Source: Paenibacillus mesophilus (lineage in GTDB: Bacteria > Bacillota > Bacilli > Paenibacillales > NBRC-103111). From it: a stretch of DNA of 64,000 nt. The position numbers were made by a program, and so were the translations under genes. Each line of letters opens with the position of its first letter. Position 1 is the first letter of the stretch. The stretch lies in assembly GCF_005938385.1 (NCBI RefSeq), contig NZ_VCRA01000010.1, positions 186,001-250,000 of the forward strand, written 5' to 3'. Below the pieces are notes generated by a model. That model was not told the DNA's origin. It did no database searches and saw nothing but the letters and a program-made list of their open reading frames with translations. Below, piece after piece: positions 51,844 to 60,012 of the stretch.

Positions 51844-53619
51844 TCATCTAAAATGACCGCTCCGATGCGACGCTCCGTCTGCCGCATGCTCGCAAAAGCT
51901 GCGGAACAGCGTCGGACCGGCCACCAGTTCCTCGTACGTTCCGCTCTCCGCGATGACGCCGTCGTGCATGACCAGGATGTGGTCGGATCGTTTTGCGATC
52001 GAGAGTCGGTGCGTGATAAAGATCAGGGTGCAGCCTTTCAGGCTTGCCGTCAAGCTGCGCAGCAGCCGATGCTCGGTTCCCATATCAAGCGCCGAAGTCG
52101 CTTCATCCAAGATCAGGATGGACGGCTTGCGCAGCAGCGCGCGGGCGATGCTGATCCGCTGGCGCTCTCCGCCGGACAACTGCAGCCCTTGTTCCCCGAC
52201 TCGGGTGAACCAGCCTTCGGGCAGCCGGGATATCCACTCCTCCAGTTCGGCTCGCCGAACCGCTTCGCGGACGGATTCCAGATCGGCCTCTTCGCTGCCG
52301 TAGACGAGATTGTCCAGAATCGTGCCGCTTCGCAGCATCACGTCCTGCGTAACGCAAAGCATATGTCGGCGCAGCCAGGCGGGATCGATGAGCGGGAACG
52401 GGATGCCGCCCAAGCTTACGATTCCGGAGGAAGGCTCGCGCAGTCCGAGAAGCAGGTCGGCGAGCGTCGACTTTCCCGATCCGCGGTGTCCTACGATGGA
52501 CACGACGGAGCCCGGGGCGATCCGGAAGCTGACGTCGTGCAGCGAGAGCCTGCCGCTTTCGCTCTCGGCGTACCGGAAAGACAAGCGGTCCGCCTCCAGC
52601 ACGGCCGGTCCTTCCGGTACGGCTGTGCCGCCTTCCCCGCCTGCCGGATAAGCGATATCCGCCACCCGGTCGATGGCGGGCAGCACTTTCATGGCCGCCA
52701 TTGCCATTCCGATCAGCGATACGCCGAACGGCCGCAGCCAGTTATAGACGGCCACGAAGGCGACCAAAGATCCGACGGTCATATGCCCCCTCAATACGAA
52801 CGATCCGCCTATCGCATACATCACTACGAGAAAGCTCCCGTTCAAAGCGGCATTCGCGATTTGAATGCGGTGTTCGGTGAGCGTCCCGAGCCGGGTATGG
52901 CTCCACTCCCGGCGCAAGCAGTCCCGCATCGTACCGAGCGCGCGGGCTTCCTGACCGGCCGCTTTAAGGAAGGCGGCGGCGGATACGATCTCGCGCACGG
53001 TTTCGGCGACTTGCGAGTTGTGCCTCGCCGTCTCCGCCGATCTCCGCTTGACGCGTCCGCCGAGTACGGTCATAAGAGCGGCTTGTCCGGCCCACAAAAG
53101 CAGCACGACAGCCGCCAAGCCGGGGTGCAGATAGAGCAGGAGCGCCGAACCGACGGCGATAGTGACGACATGGAAGCACATGAATCCGATGTTCCCGTTC
53201 GCCAGATCGCCGATGGAACGGGTGTCGTCGAGGATGCGGGTAATCAGATCGCCCGCCCGGCGGCGGCGCAGCTCCGCAAGCGGCCGGCGTTGAAGGCCGT
53301 CGTACAGCTCCGCCCGTCCTTGTCCCGACAAGCGGATCATGAATCGGCCGAAATAATCCTCGGCGATAATCATCGCACTTCCCGTAATCGGGGCGGCCAC
53401 CATGCAGATGGCCACAAGGACGAGCCAATTCCAGTCGCGGGCGGGAAGCACGCTCTCCAGCACGTACTTGGACATGAGCGGGGGGACCATATAGAGCAGG
53501 CTGCCGATCACATTTTTCATGAAGATCAGGAGCAGATTCAGCCAGCGCGGCCCAAGGTGCTTTCTTATGTAAGCGAGGACGGTTGTCCGGTTAGCGGGCA
53601 GCGGCAAGTTTGCGCGCAA
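51844..53619 (-). CDS. ABC exporter half-transporter, second subunit
   Basis: 591 residues from a TTG at 53619 with AGGAGGT seven bases upstream; the longer frame runs through the preceding gene. A six-helix exporter membrane domain is followed by an ATPase: Walker A VGHRGSGKSTLADLL, Q loop MLCVTQDVML, signature LSGGERQRISIARA, Walker B ILILDEATSALD, H loop FITHRL. It overlaps the first subunit gene by 29 bases, so the two form a heterodimeric type-IV exporter (LmrCD/YheIH style). Substrate unknown. Confidence 0.9.
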   Translation of the reverse strand: MRANLPLPANRTTVLAYIRKHLGPRWLNLLLIFMKNVIGSLLYMVPPLMSKYVLESVLPARDWNWLVLVAICMVAAPITGSAMIIAEDYFGRFMIRLSGQGRAELYDGLQRRPLAELRRRRAGDLITRILDDTRSIGDLANGNIGFMCFHVVTIAVGSALLLYLHPGLAAVVLLLWAGQAALMTVLGGRVKRRSAETARHNSQVAETVREIVSAAAFLKAAGQEARALGTMRDCLRREWSHTRLGTLTEHRIQIANAALNGSFLVVMYAIGGSFVLRGHMTVGSLVAFVAVYNWLRPFGVSLIGMAMAAMKVLPAIDRVADIAYPAGGEGGTAVPEGPAVLEADRLSFRYAESESGRLSLHDVSFRIAPGSVVSIVGHRGSGKSTLADLLLGLREPSSGIVSLGGIPFPLIDPAWLRRHMLCVTQDVMLRSGTILDNLVYGSEEADLESVREAVRRAELEEWISRLPEGWFTRVGEQGLQLSGGERQRISIARALLRKPSILILDEATSALDMGTEHRLLRSLTASLKGCTLIFITHRLSIAKRSDHILVMHDGVIAESGTYEELVAGPTLFRSFCEHAADGASHRSGHFR

Positions 53620-55420
53620 GATCGGGACCTCCTTCCGATCCGTAGTCAAGGTTTTGTCCGGAAAGCCCGTCCGAATCCAGTTCGCGTTCCCGGCGCCACA
53701 GCTCGGCGTATAAGCCTTGCCGAAGCAGCAGCTCCTCATGCGTGCCTTGCTCGACCAGCTCTCCCCGATCCAAGACGAGTATACGGTCGGCCATGGCAGC
53801 CCCGCGCAGACGGTGGGTGACGCTGATCCGCGTGATGCCGCCGGCATAAGCGTGCAGCGCCTCGTATACGCCGGTCTCGGCAGCTTGATCCAGCGACGAG
53901 ACGGCCTCGTCAAGCAGCAGCATATCCGGCTTCTTGACCATTGTCCGCACGAGCGAGAGCAATTGACGCTGTCCGCCGGATAGCTGCCCGCCCCCTTGAC
54001 CGATCTCGGAATCGTACCCCTCGGGAAGCGTCGATACGATGTCCGAGGCGCCGAAAGCTTGCATCCATCGATCCAGCGTATCCCGGTCCGAGTCGGCCAA
54101 ATAAGTCAAATTGCGCGATAAGCTTCCACTGAACCAGGCTCCATCCTGCATCACATATCCGACGCGGGAGCGCAGGTGCGCGGCATCCAGCTCGCAGAGC
54201 GGAACGCCGCCGATCTGGATGTCGCCGCCGGTAGGCTCCCGCAGCCGCACGATTAGCTGCAGCAGCGTGCTTTTGCCGGCTCCGCTCGGCCCTACGATCG
54301 CGACGTGCTCGCCGGGATGGATCGTGAAGTCGAGGCCGCGCAGCAAGTCGCCTCGTTCTCCGGCAACCCGTACGCCGTGGAACGAGATCGGAAGCCCGCG
54401 GTAATCGGGGAGCGGGCGCAATCCGTCCTGCAGTCCCGGCTCGACAGGCAGCCGCGAATATTCCAGGATGCCGTGAACCCTCACTTTAATATCCGCGAAG
54501 TTTACATACAGCCCGAAGAAAGAACGGACAGGCGCATTGAGTGCCGGGATATAAGCGATAATCGTCACCAATTGGCCTACGGTGGACTCTCCCGCGACCA
54601 TTTGCCACCCGGCGAACAGAAAGACGAGCGCGGGCGCGAGCGAATCCGGAATGCGCGGAAACGTGCGGTACAGGCTGTCGACGATGCTCTCTTGAAACTT
54701 CAAGTCGGCCCATCGGCTTTGTTCGGCTGCGACCGACTCGTACTCCCGGCGCTCGGTTCCGTACAGCTTGATCTGCTTGACCGTCTCCAGCTTCTCCAGC
54801 AGGCTTTGCCGGAGCCGGGAGTCGTGGGCCGCCAGCTCCTTGCGCGCCTGTCCCCGCTTACGCCCGAAGATGTGAACCGGAATGAACAGAATGACATAGG
54901 CGGCAACAAGCACGACCGCAAACGGCCAATTCCAGCGGCTGATGACCGCAATAGCCAAGCAGGCAAGCAGCAGCTCCTGGACGAAGCCCGGAATCGTGGA
55001 CAAGCCGAACTGCTGGATAACCCGCGTATCCTGTGTCAAACGCTGCAGCAGCTCGCCTCTGGCCGTCCGGGCAAAGAAGGACGAGGAAGTCCGCAGCACG
55101 GCGGATAGCGTATGCTCGGTCAGCTCGTACGACAGCCGGATCATCGTTTTGGCCGAAACGTAAGCGCGGAAGGCGATGCACAGCTCCATCGTCAGAAGCG
55201 CGGCCAACAGGAGAGCGGCGATCCCGGCCATTCCGTCCCCGTCATAGAAGGTGATCGCGTCCATCAGCCTGCCGATGAGCAGCGGAGCTGCCGCACCGCA
55301 CGCGGAGGCAGCAGCGGTCAAGAGCGCGACGAGCACGACCGACCGTTTGGAACGGGCGAACTGTTTCGCGAAAAAAACAAACCATTCGGGAAAACGCAAC
55401 TGCAACTGCATCAGCTTCAA
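53591..55420 (-). CDS. ABC exporter half-transporter, first subunit
   Basis: 609 residues from the TTG at 55420, with GGACGGTGA about eight bases upstream; the ATG at 55411 is an alternative. The longer frame starts (55480, 55456) lack binding sites. Six-helix exporter domain, then Walker A VGPSGAGKSTLL, Q loop GYVMQDGAWFSG, signature LSGGQRQLLSLVRT, Walker B MLLLDEAVSSLD and H loop VTHRL. The Walker B catalytic Glu is present in both subunits. First gene of the two-gene operon. Confidence 0.9.
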   Translation of the reverse strand: MKLMQLQLRFPEWFVFFAKQFARSKRSVVLVALLTAAASACGAAAPLLIGRLMDAITFYDGDGMAGIAALLLAALLTMELCIAFRAYVSAKTMIRLSYELTEHTLSAVLRTSSSFFARTARGELLQRLTQDTRVIQQFGLSTIPGFVQELLLACLAIAVISRWNWPFAVVLVAAYVILFIPVHIFGRKRGQARKELAAHDSRLRQSLLEKLETVKQIKLYGTERREYESVAAEQSRWADLKFQESIVDSLYRTFPRIPDSLAPALVFLFAGWQMVAGESTVGQLVTIIAYIPALNAPVRSFFGLYVNFADIKVRVHGILEYSRLPVEPGLQDGLRPLPDYRGLPISFHGVRVAGERGDLLRGLDFTIHPGEHVAIVGPSGAGKSTLLQLIVRLREPTGGDIQIGGVPLCELDAAHLRSRVGYVMQDGAWFSGSLSRNLTYLADSDRDTLDRWMQAFGASDIVSTLPEGYDSEIGQGGGQLSGGQRQLLSLVRTMVKKPDMLLLDEAVSSLDQAAETGVYEALHAYAGGITRISVTHRLRGAAMADRILVLDRGELVEQGTHEELLLRQGLYAELWRRERELDSDGLSGQNLDYGSEGGPDLARKLAAAR

Positions 55421-55770
55421 CGTACATTCACCGTCCCGGAAATTGGAAAGTGCCATTATCGTAGCAGTCGAATTTCGCAAGGGTCAAACGGTAAAAACAA
55501 GTGTTCGCCTTTTTCGCCGAAAGCGAATAGACGATTCTGATGCCGGACAAGGACATTTTCAGAAAACGAAAGCTCCCGATTTCTCATTCGTTCTCCTCTT
55601 TTCGGTCGAACGGACGTCCCCGTCGCCCGAATCACTTTTAAGCTTTACAGGGAGCGGAAAGGTCTTCTATAATAAGCTTGTGGAGACGAGTTCCTTTTTT
55701 TATTTGTTATTATGGAAAAATACTTCGAAGGGGAACCGATGCCGGTTCCGATTCGAGAGGAGATACAAGG

Positions 55771-56673
55771 ATGCAAGCGGACGCGAATATACGCGGTCTC
55801 GATACGGAGCAGGTCAACCCGCGCACCCGGAATCTGGACCAATGCTCGACCCTCGAGCTGCTGACGCTGATGAACGAGGAGGACTGGCGCGTTCCGGCAG
55901 CCGTGGCGGAGGCGCTTCCCGCCGTGGTGGCGGCGGTGGAATTGATCGCCGGGGCGCTCCGCGGCGGCGGCCGGCTGTTCTATGTAGGCGCCGGCACGAG
56001 CGGACGTCTCGGCGTGCTCGACGCATATGAGTGCCCGCCGACGTTCGGCACCCCACCCGAGCTCGTACAGGCGCTCGTGGCGGGCGGCGTGGCGCGGGAC
56101 CGGGCCGACGAATCGGCCGAGGACGATCCCGCGCTGGGCGCCGCCGACTTGGCCGGCCGCGGGCTCACGGCGGCCGACGTCGTCGTCGGCATCGCCGCGA
56201 GCGGCCGCACGCCGTACGTCGTCGGCGCGCTCGAATACGCTCGCTCGGCGGGAGCGTCGACGGTCGCCTTGGCGTGCAGCCGCGGCTCCGTGATCGGCGC
56301 GCTCGCCGACCGGGCGATCGAGGTGGCGGTCGGGCCGGAGGCGCTGACCGGCTCGACGCGTCTCAAGGCGGGCACGGCGCAGAAGCTCGTGCTGAACATG
56401 ATCAGCACCGCGACGATGGTGAAGCTCGGCAAGGCGTACGGCAACTTCATGGTAGACATGCAGCCGAGCAACGACAAGCTTCGCCAGCGGGCGAGAGGGA
56501 TCGTCGCGATGGCGACCGGTGCCGACGAGGCGGCAGTGGAGGCGGCGATGACCGCCACGGGCGAGCAGATGAAGGCGAGCATCGTTATGCTGCTGGCGGG
56601 CGTATCCGCCGAAGAGGCGTTCCGGCGGCTCGAGGGGGCCGGGGGAATCGTGCGGGAGGCTCTGCGGGGCTGA
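55771..56673 (+). CDS. murQ: N-acetylmuramic acid 6-phosphate etherase
   Basis: 300 residues. Cleaves the lactyl ether of MurNAc-6-P to GlcNAc-6-P and D-lactate in wall recycling. SIS domain with GRLFYVGAGTSGRLGVLDAYECPPTFG; conserved ESAEDD, IAASGRTPYVVGAL, GSTRLKAGTAQKLVLNMISTATMVKLGKAYGNFMVDM and the C-terminal UBA-like KASIVMLLAG. ATG at 55771 with GAGAGGAG. GC content is strikingly high through 55850-56650, with many GCG/GCC/CGC codons in runs and exceeding its neighbours. No PTS transporter (MurP) gene is nearby. Confidence 0.95.
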   Translation: MQADANIRGLDTEQVNPRTRNLDQCSTLELLTLMNEEDWRVPAAVAEALPAVVAAVELIAGALRGGGRLFYVGAGTSGRLGVLDAYECPPTFGTPPELVQALVAGGVARDRADESAEDDPALGAADLAGRGLTAADVVVGIAASGRTPYVVGALEYARSAGASTVALACSRGSVIGALADRAIEVAVGPEALTGSTRLKAGTAQKLVLNMISTATMVKLGKAYGNFMVDMQPSNDKLRQRARGIVAMATGADEAAVEAAMTATGEQMKASIVMLLAGVSAEEAFRRLEGAGGIVREALRG

Positions 56674-56685
56674 ACCGTAATTTGC

Positions 56686-56875
56686 AATAGCGGAACTGCA
56701 GTACCTTATTCCCTGTTAAAAGCCGTGGCGCGATGCCAATAAAGGAACTGCATTCCGCTATTTGATCTTGTCGGGGCAAAGCCGCCCGATTCACGGTCGG
56801 TTAACGGAAGCCAGTTCCTCTAATCTTCGGGAAATACCGGGAAATCACGGAATAGCGGAACCAAGTTCCTCTATT
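56686..56875. repeat. Interspersed palindromic repeat cluster (AATAGCGGAA...)
   Basis: Three related units at 56686-56710, 56737-56762 (inverted) and 56851-56875, each combining AATAGCGGAA with an arm like TTCCTCTATT or TTCCGCTATT around a centre CTGCAG or CCAAG. Half copies lie at ~56813-56825. These noncoding units fill the MurQ-DUF4434 gap and look like a dispersed intergenic repeat family of Paenibacillus-type genomes. Confidence 0.7.
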
Positions 56876-56915
56876 CCGATCGTGCCGTTAACTCAGACGA
56901 ATCGGAGGAACCTGT

Positions 56916-57899
56916 ATGGCACTCATGCGCATAACGGGATCGTGGTTCGATTTCTATCACCCGAATCCGTATGAAGGAGATTGTTGGAATTCCACGACGC
57001 AGCGCTTTACCGAGGCGGACTGGGATTCGAAGCTGGCGGAAATGGCCGAAGCCGGGCTCGATACGCTGGTGCTGCTGAACGTGGCGCTGCACGGTAAAGC
57101 CTTCTACCCGTCGGACATTTGGTCGTACCGTTGGGATACGGTCTGTCTGGACCCGCTGGAGGCGGTCCTTGCGGCCGGCGATCGGCTCGGAATGACGATC
57201 TATGTGGGCAACGGCTTCTACACGACGCCGATTATGGGCAGCTTGTCGACGACCGGCGATACATCGTCGCTGCGGTTCGATTTCGCCAAGGAATTGGCGG
57301 CCCGGTATGGGCACCATGCTTCGTTCGCAGGCTGGTATTTGCCGGTGGAAGCGGCGATTTTCACCCACTTTCCGGACCATTATATCGCCTACGCCAACGA
57401 AATGGCCGACTTCCTGCGCAAGATCGGGCCGCAGAAGGTGCTTATCGCGCCGTACGGCACACGCTCGGTTACGGGGGATGACCGTTTCGTCGCCCAGCTT
57501 CGCTCGCTCGAGGTCGACTACATCGCTTATCAGGACGAGATCGGCGTCGACCGGACGACATTCGAAGCGGTGGATGCGACGTTCGCCCGGCTGCGCGAAG
57601 CTCATGACCGTGCGGGCAAGCCGCTCTGGTCGGACCTCGAGCTGTTCAAGTTCGCCGGAAAGGTGCTGCATCCCGGGCCGTTCGAGCGGGTGCGGCGCCA
57701 ATTGGAGATTTTATCGAAATATTCGGATAAAGTGCTGTGCTATCAATACTTGGGCATGATGAACAAGCCGGGCAGCCCGGTTCACGCCGGTCACGAAACG
57801 TCGGTGCGGCTGTACGAAGACTATATGGCTTTCCTGCGCGACAACGGCTTGTGGGGCGTTGACGCTGCGGGGCAAGCCGGGACGGAGCGGAATCGATGA
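56916..57899 (+). CDS. DUF4434 domain protein (TIM-barrel, glycosidase-like)
   Basis: 327 residues. The sequence ITGSWFDFYHPN, DWDSKLAEMAEAGLDTLVLLNVAL, IYVGNGFY, SFAGWYLPVEAA, VLIAPYGTRSV, VDYIAYQDEIGVDR and KPLWSDLELFKF follows the alternating strand/helix pattern and acidic strand ends of DUF4434. The family is thought to be glycoside-hydrolase-like. No signal peptide, so cytoplasmic. Its stop overlaps the ROK kinase start (ATGA). GGAGGAACC before the ATG. Confidence 0.85.
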   Translation: MALMRITGSWFDFYHPNPYEGDCWNSTTQRFTEADWDSKLAEMAEAGLDTLVLLNVALHGKAFYPSDIWSYRWDTVCLDPLEAVLAAGDRLGMTIYVGNGFYTTPIMGSLSTTGDTSSLRFDFAKELAARYGHHASFAGWYLPVEAAIFTHFPDHYIAYANEMADFLRKIGPQKVLIAPYGTRSVTGDDRFVAQLRSLEVDYIAYQDEIGVDRTTFEAVDATFARLREAHDRAGKPLWSDLELFKFAGKVLHPGPFERVRRQLEILSKYSDKVLCYQYLGMMNKPGSPVHAGHETSVRLYEDYMAFLRDNGLWGVDAAGQAGTERNR

Positions 57900-58843
57900 A
57901 ACGACAAGTCGTATTCGGAGTCGATATCGGAGGAACGAACATCAAGTCGGGGATCGTCGACCAAGAGGGAGTCATCCTGCACGCCGACAATACGCCGACG
58001 GATGCTCAAGCCGGGCGGGATTCGCTGCTCGACAAGCTGTACGACATCGCCCGCCGCTACAAGGAGCGGGCTGCGGCTGAAGGCTGGGACGCGCGCGGCA
58101 TGGGCGTGGCGACGGCCGGGTATGTTCATGCGCGGGAAGGGCGTATCGGCTACGCGACCTCCAACTTGCCGGGCTGGACGGGCGTACCGCTGCGGGACAA
58201 TATGTCGCGCGAGACCGGCCTCCCGGTAGCGCTCGTCAATGACGCCCATGCGTTCGCGATCGGGGAGGCGTGGATCGGTGCGGGCAAATCGCTCGAGGGC
58301 TTTCTGTGCGTAACGCTCGGTACGGGCGTCGGCGGAAGCTGGGTGACGAAGCACGGCGGGACGTATTTCGGCCGCGACGGTTATGCGGGCGGCTACGGCC
58401 ATATCGTGATCCGCCACGGCGGTCAGCCGTGCAACTGCGGCTTGAGCGGCTGCTGGGAGCAGTACGCTTCGGTACGGGCGCTCATGCGGCTTGCCGCCGA
58501 AGCCGGCGTCGACGAGACGCTTACCGGCGGCTCGGCCAAGAAGCTGTTCGAGCTCGCCCGCGAAGGACACCGGACGGCGCTTGACGTGATAGACCGATAT
58601 GCGGAATACGTGGCGATCGGCATGACCAATCTGATTCATATCTTAAATCCCGAGTCGATCGTCGTCGGCGGGGCGGTTACGGCGCAGGGAGATTTCCTGT
58701 TCGACCGGATTCGCGCCCAAGCGGAACGGCAAATGATGCCGGCCTACGCGCCGGTCCGTATCGTGCCCGCCGCGCTCGGCGAGCAAGCGGGCTTGGCAGG
58801 CGCCGCTAAGCTGGCGTGGCAGGCGGCCTCGCCTAGCCACTGA
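57896..58843 (+). CDS. ROK family sugar kinase
   Basis: 315 residues. ATP-binding VDIGGTNIKSGIVD, the conserved catalytic Asp in VALVNDAHAFAIGEAWIGAGK, GTGVGGS, and the ROK zinc motif (H..GQPCNCGLSGCWEQYAS) are all present. Candidate glucokinase or N-acetylamino-sugar kinase. Coupling to DUF4434 and closeness to MurQ favour an amino-sugar substrate such as MurNAc, GlcNAc or ManNAc (inference). Followed by a good terminator. Confidence 0.92.
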   Translation: MKRQVVFGVDIGGTNIKSGIVDQEGVILHADNTPTDAQAGRDSLLDKLYDIARRYKERAAAEGWDARGMGVATAGYVHAREGRIGYATSNLPGWTGVPLRDNMSRETGLPVALVNDAHAFAIGEAWIGAGKSLEGFLCVTLGTGVGGSWVTKHGGTYFGRDGYAGGYGHIVIRHGGQPCNCGLSGCWEQYASVRALMRLAAEAGVDETLTGGSAKKLFELAREGHRTALDVIDRYAEYVAIGMTNLIHILNPESIVVGGAVTAQGDFLFDRIRAQAERQMMPAYAPVRIVPAALGEQAGLAGAAKLAWQAASPSH

Positions 58844-58861
58844 TCGCATTTTCAAGAAACT

Positions 58862-58896
58862 AAGGCGGAACTGCTCCCGGGCGTTCCGCCTTTACT
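58862..58896 (+). terminator. Terminator after ROK kinase gene
   Basis: AAGGCGGAAC / GTTCCGCCTT, 11-base loop, ending in TTTACTTGTT. Confidence 0.85.
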
Positions 58897-58988
58897 TGTT
58901 TTGGAGGCGTCGCTGGCAATAACCGGGTTTTCCAATAGGATCTCTTATGAGTTATGATAGAGGGACAGATTCGAAAGGATGATGGAAC

Positions 58989-59924
58989 ATGGCCAACATT
59001 GCCGACAATTTGACCGACTTGATCGGAAATACGCCTTTACTGGCATTGAACAATTATGCCGGCCGAGAGAGGCTCGGGGCGAAGCTGATCGCCAAGCTGG
59101 AATATTTCAACCCGGCGGGAAGCGTCAAAGACCGGATCGGGTATGCTTTGATCAGAGACGCGGAGGAGAAAGGCGTGCTCCGTCCGGATTCGGTCATCAT
59201 CGAGCCGACGAGCGGCAATACCGGCATCGCTTTGGCGTTCGTGGCGGCGGCGCTCGGGTACCGGCTTATCATTACGCTGCCCGAGGCGTTCAGCGTCGAA
59301 CGAAGGAAGCTGCTGAAGGCGCTGGGCGCGGAGCTCGTGCTGACACCGGCTTCGGAAGGCATGCAGGGGGCGATACGCAAGGCGGAGGAGCTGGCCGCCG
59401 AAATCCCGCATGCGTTCATTCCGCAGCAATTCGGCAATCCGGCGAATCCCGACATTCATCGAAGGACGACAGCCGAGGAAATATGGCGGGATACCGACGG
59501 GGAAGTCGACATATTCGTTGCCGGGGTCGGAACGGGAGGCACCGTATCGGGAGTCGGGGAAGCGTTGAAGCGGAAGAAACCGTCCGTCCGAATCGTTGCG
59601 GTCGAACCGTTCGATTCCCCAGTGCTGTCGGGCGGCAAGCCGGGCTTCCACAAAATTCAAGGCATCGGCTCCGGCTTCGTGCCGGACGTGTACAATGCGG
59701 CAGTCGTCGATGAAATTATCAAAGTATACAACGAGGACGCTTTCGAAACCGCACGCAAGCTGGCCAAGACGGAAGGGCTGCTCGTTGGCATTTCGTCGGG
59801 CGCCGCCGCTCATGCCGCAACGGAGATCGCCAAACGTCCGGAGAACAAAGGCAAAACGATCGTCGCTCTTCTGCCGGATACCGGTGAGCGTTACTTGTCG
59901 ACGGCGCTGTTCCAGGATGAATAG
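58989..59924 (+). CDS. cysK: Cysteine synthase (O-acetylserine sulfhydrylase)
   Basis: 311 residues. PLP lysine in EYFNPAGSVKDRIG (~46), EPTSGNTGIALAFVAA, FSVERRKLLKALGAELVLTP, QFGNPANPDIHRRTTAEEIW, VAGVGTGGTVSGVGEAL, and the C-terminal GLLVGISSGAA and LLPDTGERYLST loops, all diagnostic of CysK. Forms cysteine from O-acetylserine and sulfide. No T-box or S-box leader is visible in the short upstream gap. Bidirectional terminator follows. Confidence 0.96.
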   Translation: MANIADNLTDLIGNTPLLALNNYAGRERLGAKLIAKLEYFNPAGSVKDRIGYALIRDAEEKGVLRPDSVIIEPTSGNTGIALAFVAAALGYRLIITLPEAFSVERRKLLKALGAELVLTPASEGMQGAIRKAEELAAEIPHAFIPQQFGNPANPDIHRRTTAEEIWRDTDGEVDIFVAGVGTGGTVSGVGEALKRKKPSVRIVAVEPFDSPVLSGGKPGFHKIQGIGSGFVPDVYNAAVVDEIIKVYNEDAFETARKLAKTEGLLVGISSGAAAHAATEIAKRPENKGKTIVALLPDTGERYLSTALFQDE

Positions 59925-59943
59925 GTTTAATCGAGTTTACAAG

Positions 59944-59988
59944 GAAGAACCTCCAACCCGCCTGCGAAGCGGTTTTGGAGGTTCTTCT
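59944..59988. terminator. Bidirectional terminator
   Basis: GAAGAACCTCCAA / TTGGAGGTTCTTC, perfect 13-bp arms with an inner CCGC..GCGG stem, between convergent genes. Confidence 0.82.
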
Positions 59989-60012
59989 GCATAGTTACTT
60001 ACTGTCCGTCTC

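Noticed and set aside
51853..53820. 655-codon plus-strand frame over the ABC exporter genes
   Set aside because: The minus strand has complete Walker A, signature and Walker B motifs; the plus-strand product is His/Arg/Gln-rich nonsense.
56031..56690. 219-codon Arg/Gly-rich frame overlapping murQ
   Set aside because: High-GC out-of-frame shadow; murQ itself is fully conserved.
56686..56875. CRISPR array
   Set aside because: Units are palindromic and inverted with irregular spacing; no uniform repeat-spacer pattern or cas genes.
58897..58988. T-box or S-box leader for cysK
   Set aside because: The gap is only ~90 bases and none of the expected conserved elements is present.
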